In this document: positions 29,681 through 33,826 of the stretch, piece after piece
Layout: every line of letters begins with the position of its first letter
How positions within the stretch are numbered: position 1 is the first letter of the stretch
From: JAIOPA01 sp046076045
GTDB lineage: Bacteria; Eisenbacteria; RBG-16-71-46
DNA: 33,826 bases
Assembly: GCA_046076045.1 (NCBI GenBank)
Contig: JBJTRI010000057.1
Span: 1-33,826 of the forward strand
Direction of reading: 5' to 3'
Program-made: the position numbers and the translations under genes
Notes under the pieces: generated by a model
What the model was told of the DNA's origin: nothing
The model's database searches: none
What the model saw: the letters and a program-made list of their open reading frames with translations, nothing else

Positions 29681-30744
29681 GCGCTCGCCCCCACACCCGA
29701 GCCCAGCGTGGCGATGCTGATGCGCTGCGCGACCGCACCCGCGATGGCGCGGAACGACGCCGCGGTCTCGCTCGCGGGCAGCGACGCCACGACCGGGGCG
29801 CCCTGGTCGCCGCCCTTGCGGACGTCGGACTCGAGCGGCAGCGAACCCAGGAACGGCAGCCCCAGCGCGAGCGCGCGCGTGCGCGCATCGCCGCTCGAGA
29901 ACACCTCGTGACGGGTCGCGCAGTTGCCGCACAGGAACCAGCTCATGTTCTCGATCACGCCCAGCACCGGCACCTGCAGCTTCTCGAACATGCGCACGGC
30001 CTTCACCGAGTCCTCGATCGCGACCGTGCTCGGCGTGGTGACGATGACCGCACCGGTCACCACCGTCTGCTGGATGAGCGAGAGCTGCACGTCACCCGTG
30101 CCCGGCGGCAGGTCCACGATGAGGTAGTCGCAGCCCGACCAGTCCACGTCGGACAGGAAGCTCTTGATGGCACCGTGCAACATGGGGCCGCGCCACACCA
30201 CCGCCTCACCGGCGTCCACGAGCAGTCCCATGGACATGAAGCGGATGCCGTGCGCCTCGACGGGCACGATGCGCCCCTCGCGCTGGAACGGCTGGCGCTG
30301 CACGCCCATCATGCGCGGCATGTTGGGACCGTAGATGTCGCCGTCGAGCAGCCCCACGCTGGCGCCGGTCTGCGCGAGCGCGATGGCGAGGTTGGCGGCC
30401 ACCGTGCTCTTGCCCACGCCGCCCTTGCCCGAGCCCACCGCGATCACGTGCCCCACGCCCTCGAGTGCCTTGCGGTCGGCCGACGGGTCCTTGGGCTTGC
30501 GCACGCGGCTCGTGGTGGTGATGTCCACGCCCGTCACGCCCGGGATGCGCGTGACGGCGGTGCGACAGTCGTCCTCGATCTGCGCCTTGAGCGGGCAGGC
30601 GGAGGTCGTGAGCACGAGGGTGAACGACACCTGCCCGCCGTCCACGCGCACGTCCTCGATCATGCCGAGCGTGACGAGGTCGCGATGCAGGTCGGGGTCG
30701 TTCACCGTGCCGAGTGCGGCGAGGACGGCTTCCGGGGTGATCAA
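29677..30744 (-). CDS. mrp: Mrp/ApbC iron-sulfur carrier ATPase
   Basis: A 355-residue P-loop ATPase that binds a bridging 4Fe-4S cluster and passes it to target enzymes. The N-terminal 80 residues are a MIP18/DUF59-type domain (VNDPDLHRDLVTLGMIEDV). The deviant Walker A is GSGKGGVGKST (104-114), and the LPPGTGDVQL motif follows. The cluster-binding CxxC is FLCGNC. The start is TTG 30744, with GAGGA 7 bases upstream; the longer upstream frame runs antisense through other genes. The TTGA overlap couples it to the desulfurase. Confidence 0.96.
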   Translation of the reverse strand: MITPEAVLAALGTVNDPDLHRDLVTLGMIEDVRVDGGQVSFTLVLTTSACPLKAQIEDDCRTAVTRIPGVTGVDITTTSRVRKPKDPSADRKALEGVGHVIAVGSGKGGVGKSTVAANLAIALAQTGASVGLLDGDIYGPNMPRMMGVQRQPFQREGRIVPVEAHGIRFMSMGLLVDAGEAVVWRGPMLHGAIKSFLSDVDWSGCDYLIVDLPPGTGDVQLSLIQQTVVTGAVIVTTPSTVAIEDSVKAVRMFEKLQVPVLGVIENMSWFLCGNCATRHEVFSSGDARTRALALGLPFLGSLPLESDVRKGGDQGAPVVASLPASETAASFRAIAGAVAQRISIATLGSGVGASA

Positions 30745-30767
30745 CGGGGGTTCCTCGGGGGCGAAGG

Positions 30768-30899
30768 TCAGGGGTTCGAGGGACGACGCGGGCCGCGGCG
30801 GGACTCCCACCACTCGCGCACCCGGTTGAGGCCGATCGCGAGCAGCACGGTGCCGCCGATGAGCACGGCGGCGACCACCAGTCCGGACGCGTAGGACAT
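30768..30899 (-). CDS. Small single-pass membrane protein, 43 residues
   Basis: An ATG at 30899, 3 bases after the stop of the NifU-like gene, opens a 43-codon frame that ends at TGA 30768-30770, 23 bases before the mrp TTG start. The product begins MSYASGL, has one clear membrane helix (about residues 5-24, Val/Ala/Leu/Gly-rich), then an amphipathic charged tail with VREWWESRR and a Pro/Arg-rich end. That is an N-out/C-in helix by the positive-inside rule. A GAG lies about 9 bases upstream. I know no family. Its exact fit into the gap between two tightly spaced genes argues for a real gene. Confidence 0.65.
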   Translation of the reverse strand: MSYASGLVVAAVLIGGTVLLAIGLNRVREWWESRRGPRRPSNP

Positions 30900-30902
30900 C
30901 GG

Positions 30903-31127
30903 CTACTCGGCGTGGACCTGCGTGACCTGCGGCAGCTTGAAGCGCAGGTAGCGCTCGATGCCGTTGCGGAGCGTGGTCGTGGAGCTGGAGCAACCGCTGC
31001 ACGCGCCGTGCAGGCGGATGCGGACGACGCCCTCGTTGGTCACATCCACCAACTCGAGGTCGCCGCCGTCCGACTGCACCATGGGGCGCAGCTGCTGGAT
31101 GACTTTCTCGACGTCTTCGCGCATCAT
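30903..31127 (-). CDS. NifU-like C-terminal domain Fe-S scaffold protein
   Basis: A 74-residue protein equal to the C-terminal (Nfu) domain of NifU. It has IQQLRPMVQSDGGDLELVDV and the cluster-binding CSGC (C43, C46), the pair that holds a 4Fe-4S cluster between two subunits. Nfu proteins carry new clusters to target enzymes. Two adjacent ATGs (31127 and 31124) are possible; AGGGG is 3 or 6 bases upstream, which favours the second. It is the first gene of the long minus-strand run, about 104 bases after the predicted transcription start. Confidence 0.94.
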   Translation of the reverse strand: MMREDVEKVIQQLRPMVQSDGGDLELVDVTNEGVVRIRLHGACSGCSSSTTTLRNGIERYLRFKLPQVTQVHAE

Positions 31128-31237
31128 CGTCCCCTCGGCCGACCGCGTCGCGGACCGGCCACGAGTGGCCCCGGGGCGCTCCCCGCCGGGCCGTGCGACC
31201 GGGCTCGGGGCTCCCCCACCATGCAGGGCAACACGGT

Positions 31238-31266
31238 AGACTATGCCCCATGAGATGACCCGTCAA
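31238..31266 (-). promoter_or_regulatory. Promoter of the Fe-S / PLP / cytochrome c operon
   Basis: On the minus strand TTGACG (31266 to 31261) and TAGTCT (31243 to 31238) are exactly 17 bases apart, a strong sigma-70-type arrangement. Transcription should start near 31231. The same seven bases TAGACTA (31237-31243) read TAGACT on the plus strand, a -10 for the divergent radical SAM gene, though without a good plus-strand -35. I see no clear IscR site. Confidence 0.65.
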
Positions 31267-32217
31267 AACGCAGCGGACGCGCCGGAAGGGCGAATTGGCG
31301 CGGGCGTGACGAATGCGGGCGCGCCCGGCGAACGGTCTTCGCCGGACCGTGCGGGCGACCCCGTGCCAGCCCAGCCGTTCCACGGTCTCGACGAGCTGTG
31401 GGTGCAGGTCGCCGGGACGCTCTGCAACCTCACCTGCCGGCACTGCTTCGTGACCTGCGGCCCCACCGAGGAGCGCCACGCCATGATGTCGCGCGCCGAG
31501 GTCGCCGGGCGCGTCGCCGAGGGTGTGTCGTTGGGGGTGCGCGAGGTCTACCTCACCGGTGGCGAGCCGTTCCTCAACCCCGAGCTCGAGGGGATCGTCG
31601 AGGACACGCTCGCGCACGCCCCGGTCACCGTGCTCACGAACGGCACCCTGTTCACCGCGCGCCGCGTGACCTGGCTCGCGGGCCTGACGCGCGCGAGCCG
31701 CTACTCGCTCGAGATGCGCGTCTCGCTCGACGGGCTCGATGCCCCGTCGCACGACTCGTTCCGCGGCCCCGGGGCGTGGCTGCGCACGCTTACCGGGCTG
31801 CGCACGCTGGTGGCCGCTGGGCTCGCGCCGATCGTCACGGTGACGCGCCCCGACGACGAGGACCCGCTCGCGTTCGCGAGTCGGGCCACGACGGCACTGC
31901 GCGCCGAGGGCATCGCCGACCCGCGCCTCAAGCTGCTCCCCATGTTCCGGCTCGGCCGTGAGGTGGAGCGCTCGGGCGCGAACGGTCCGTCCACCACGCT
32001 CGCCGGTCTGCCGCCCGAGGCGTTCGACGCGCACCGCCTGCAGTGCGGCCACGGCCGCGCGGTGACGAGCCGCGGTGTGTTCGTGTGCCCGCTCCTCGTG
32101 GACGAGCCCGGCGGGCGCATGGCGGACTCGCTCGCCGACGCGGCCCGCCCCTACCGCCTCGCGCACGCGGCGTGCGCGACCTGCTGGGCCACCGGCATGA
32201 CGTGCGCCAACGCATGA
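31255..32217 (+). CDS. Radical SAM protein with SPASM-like Cys-rich C-terminus
   Basis: From this ATG the product has 320 residues. The radical SAM cluster motif is C57-x3-C61-x2-C64 (TLCNLTCRHCF), followed at C68 by FVTCGP. The SAM-binding GGEP motif is in VYLTGGEPFLN. The C-terminal 65 residues carry five more cysteines (LQCGHG, VFVCPLL, AACATCWATGMTC), as in SPASM/twitch domains that bind auxiliary clusters. The first 40 residues are low-complexity Ala/Gly/Pro. An ATG at 31243 is in frame but overlaps the predicted -10; neither has a ribosome site. The stop overlaps the phosphoesterase start (ATGA). The reaction and substrate are unknown. Confidence 0.88.
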   Translation: MTRQNAADAPEGRIGAGVTNAGAPGERSSPDRAGDPVPAQPFHGLDELWVQVAGTLCNLTCRHCFVTCGPTEERHAMMSRAEVAGRVAEGVSLGVREVYLTGGEPFLNPELEGIVEDTLAHAPVTVLTNGTLFTARRVTWLAGLTRASRYSLEMRVSLDGLDAPSHDSFRGPGAWLRTLTGLRTLVAAGLAPIVTVTRPDDEDPLAFASRATTALRAEGIADPRLKLLPMFRLGREVERSGANGPSTTLAGLPPEAFDAHRLQCGHGRAVTSRGVFVCPLLVDEPGGRMADSLADAARPYRLAHAACATCWATGMTCANA

Positions 32218-33008
32218 CGCCCCCGTCCGCGCGTCTGGCGTGCTTCGGGGGTGTGTACGGCAACCGCCACGCGCTCGAGGCGGTGCTCGCCGACGCGCGG
32301 GCCCGTGGGCTCGACCGCGTCTGGTGCCTGGGCGACCTCGGCGGGTTCGGCCCCGACCCCGAGGGCTGCGCGGACCTGCTGCGCCGCACGGGCGTACCCA
32401 CCGTGCAGGGCAACTACGACCACTCGATCGGGCACCACCTCGACGACTGCGCGTGCGGCTACACCGACCCGCGCGACGACCGGTTCGCGCGCATCGCGTT
32501 CGCGTTCACCGACGCCCGCGTGAGCGAGGTGTCGCGCGCCTGGATGCGCGACCTGCCGCGCGAGGCGCGAGTCGAGCTTGCCGGACGACGCGTGCTGCTG
32601 TGCCACGGATCGCCGCGGCGCCAGAACGAATTCCTGTGGGACAGCACGTGCAGCGACGCGTTCCTCGTGCGACTGCTCCACGAACACGAGGCCGACGCCA
32701 TCGTCTGCACGCACACGGGACTGCAGTGGGCGCGGCCGCTGCCCGGCGGACGACTGGTGGTGAACTGCGGCGCCATCGGGCGCCCCGCCCACGACGGCCG
32801 CACGCACGGCTGGTACGCCGAGGTCTCGGACGGCGCGGACGGTCTCACCGCCGTGTTCCACCCCGTCGTGCACGACCACGAGGCGGTGGCACGCGACATG
32901 GAGTCCGCGGGCCTGCCGCCCGAGTTCGTGGAGACCACGCGCACCGGATGGTGGACCACCTGCCTGGGCAACATGCCCGTGCGCGAGCGACTCACCGCCC
33001 CTCGCTGA
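32214..33008 (+). CDS. Calcineurin-like metallophosphoesterase coupled to the radical SAM protein
   Basis: A 264-residue member of the calcineurin-like phosphoesterase fold. Metal-binding positions are changed or kept as follows: the usual D-x-H-G-N is GGVYGNRH, then CLGDLGGFGPD (GD), QGNYDHS (GNxD), LCHGSP (H) and CTHTGLQW (HTG). The first Asp-His pair is thus lost, which may alter metal use. There is a Cys-containing insert DDCACGYTDPRDDRF and a conserved-looking end TGWWTTCLG. It resembles a phosphoesterase subfamily I recall from cyanobacteria and planctomycetes, but I know no function. It is translated with the radical SAM gene and is followed by a strong terminator. Confidence 0.85.
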   Translation: MTPPSARLACFGGVYGNRHALEAVLADARARGLDRVWCLGDLGGFGPDPEGCADLLRRTGVPTVQGNYDHSIGHHLDDCACGYTDPRDDRFARIAFAFTDARVSEVSRAWMRDLPREARVELAGRRVLLCHGSPRRQNEFLWDSTCSDAFLVRLLHEHEADAIVCTHTGLQWARPLPGGRLVVNCGAIGRPAHDGRTHGWYAEVSDGADGLTAVFHPVVHDHEAVARDMESAGLPPEFVETTRTGWWTTCLGNMPVRERLTAPR

Positions 33009-33027
33009 GCGCACCGCCCCGGATGCG

Positions 33028-33061
33028 CGAAGGGCGGCGTCCTCGCGGACGCCGCCCTTCG
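33028..33061. terminator. Perfect 15-bp hairpin terminator
   Basis: The arms CGAAGGGCGGCGTCC (33028-33042) and GGACGCCGCCCTTCG (33047-33061) are perfectly complementary around TCGC. It lies between the convergent phosphoesterase gene and the secreted-protein gene. The outer CGAAGGGC/GCCCTTCG part is nearly shared with the hairpin at 6666. Confidence 0.85.
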
Positions 33062-33092
33062 ATGTCCCATCGCGGCGCGAACGCCGCGCTTC

Positions 33093-33782
33093 TCAGCGGA
33101 AGCGAGCCTTGAGCTGGCCCCAGCTGGTGCCCGACACCGGGGTCGGGTTCACCGACTCCAAGAACAGGACCGCGTCGTCGTAGTCCTTGTCCGAGGCGCC
33201 ACTGACCGAGGCATCCTCGAAGCACAGGAACCACTGGCCGGCGTTGAAGCCGGTGCCCGCGAACGCCAGCGCCTGCACGGCGGCACCCGCGTTGCGCGAG
33301 TCCTGCGTGTACCACGTGCCGCCCGGACCCGAGATGTAGAACCCGAAGTTCGTGCGATCGGCGCCGAGGTAGGTCGTGGTGCCCTGCAGCACGGCCGAGT
33401 CGTCGAACAGGTTGACCACGACGCGCGTCGGGGTGCTGCGGAACGAGGCGACCGCGAACCAACCGGCCTGCGCCGCACCCGGGAACAGCTCGTACAGCGT
33501 GGGCGAGCCGACACCCGCGTTGTACAGGCCGAGCGCGTTGCTGCCCGCGTCACCCGAGAGCTCCACCATGACGGTGAAGGTCGCGTTGGTGGAGGCCGTC
33601 ACGGCCCAGCGCTGCGACGCGTCCTGATCGGAGGCGACGTTGATGCCACCGTCCACCGAGTTCAAGTAGGTCTGCAGCGTTCCGCCCAGGACGGGAACCT
33701 GAGGCGAACGGAGCGCAGCCGACGCGGGGGCCGCCATCACGATGGCGAGCGTCAGCAACGAGAGGGTGATCGAACGGTTCAT
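33093..33782 (-). CDS. Secreted protein with DUF4114-like motif and short basic C-terminal tail
   Basis: A 229-residue exported protein. The signal peptide is MNRSITLSLLTLAIVMAAPASA with likely cleavage after ASA. The mature part is Gly/Ser/Thr/Asn-rich and strand-like. Near the end, FEDASVSG then SDKDYDDAVLF (acidic, probably Ca-binding) resembles the FED...SDxDYND motif of DUF4114 and PEP-CTERM-type surface proteins. The last 13 residues (217-229) are SGTSWGQLKARFR after a Pro-Thr-Pro linker; there is no PEP-CTERM helix or LPXTG. I chose ATG 33782 over an in-frame TTG two codons upstream; GGAG is 10 bases from the ATG. Function is unknown. Confidence 0.72.
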   Translation of the reverse strand: MNRSITLSLLTLAIVMAAPASAALRSPQVPVLGGTLQTYLNSVDGGINVASDQDASQRWAVTASTNATFTVMVELSGDAGSNALGLYNAGVGSPTLYELFPGAAQAGWFAVASFRSTPTRVVVNLFDDSAVLQGTTTYLGADRTNFGFYISGPGGTWYTQDSRNAGAAVQALAFAGTGFNAGQWFLCFEDASVSGASDKDYDDAVLFLESVNPTPVSGTSWGQLKARFR

Positions 33783-33792
33783 GGGCAATGGA

Positions 33793-33808
33793 CTCCAGCA
33801 AGTTGGAG
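33793..33808 (-). promoter_or_regulatory. Small hairpin enclosing the ribosome site of the secreted-protein gene
   Basis: CTCCA-N6-TGGAG (33793-33808) is an inverted repeat. On the minus strand the GGAG ribosome site of the following gene lies in its 3' arm, so pairing with the upstream CTCC could hide it. The stem is only 5 base pairs. Upstream sequence is cut by the window end, so a promoter cannot be judged. Confidence 0.3.
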
Positions 33809-33826
33809 AGGAATTCAGGATGGGAG

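Noticed and set aside
30745..32166. N-terminal extension of the Mrp frame to 829 residues
   Set aside because: The extension runs antisense to the radical SAM gene and across the NifU-like gene. TTG 30744 has a good ribosome site and matches the family start.
1..33826. Mobile elements, CRISPR arrays, tRNA or rRNA genes
   Set aside because: No transposase or integrase motifs, no spaced repeats and no tRNA- or rRNA-like stretches were seen. Composition is even across the window.

Overview
The window comes from a very GC-rich bacterial chromosome. Genes are packed tightly: 13 neighbouring pairs overlap by exactly 4 bases. I see no rRNA, tRNA, CRISPR array, transposase or phage gene. Broad hints are ThyX-type thymidylate synthesis, PdxS/PdxT-type vitamin B6 synthesis, System I cytochrome c maturation with an unusual CcmE, and a long class II-type aldolase next to FBPase. 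Together they suggest a deep-branching, Gram-negative-type lineage (something like Gemmatimonadota or 'Eisenbacteria'). That is a low-confidence guess and the phylum cannot be fixed from this sequence alone.

Layout. 1-1074 (+): tail of an organophosphate/hexose-phosphate-type MFS transporter, then a voltage-sensor-type potassium channel. 1079-2697 (-): thyX then fdhD. 2931-4702 (-): a LOG-like nucleotide-binding protein coupled to a kynureninase-like PLP enzyme. A 430-base gap rich in short palindromes separates these from a divergent MocR/GabR-type regulator (5133-6644, +). 6715-12454 (-): a five-gene molybdenum hydroxylase operon (small 2Fe-2S subunit, molybdopterin subunit, FAD/4Fe-4S subunit, XdhC, MocA-like). 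It diverges from an amine-oxidase-type flavoprotein and a coupled membrane protein of unknown function (12594-14539, +). 14667-17115 (+): fructose-bisphosphate aldolase and class 1 fructose-1,6-bisphosphatase. 17185-18302 (-): aquaporin plus thioredoxin-type arsenate reductase, an arsenic detoxification pair. 18386-20821 (-): DUF6504-like protein, DNA polymerase IV and a DUF72 protein.

20959-31127 (-) is a 13-gene run. In transcription order it encodes a NifU-like scaffold, a previously unlisted 43-residue membrane protein, an Mrp/ApbC Fe-S carrier, a cysteine desulfurase, PdxS, PdxT, NrnA, and CcmA, B, C, D, E and F. It joins iron-sulfur assembly, PLP supply and cytochrome c maturation. CcmE carries Cys in place of the usual heme-binding His, and no CcmH or CcmG is present here, which fits the known variant System I.

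31255-33008 (+): a radical SAM protein translationally coupled to a calcineurin-like phosphoesterase. It diverges from the Fe-S run and I cannot assign a function; this is the best candidate here for an undescribed system. 33093-33782 (-): a secreted protein with a DUF4114-like acidic motif and a short basic C-terminal tail that could be a sorting signal. Perfect GC-rich hairpins without U-tracts close three convergent gene pairs (6666-6699, 17132-17170, 33028-33061).
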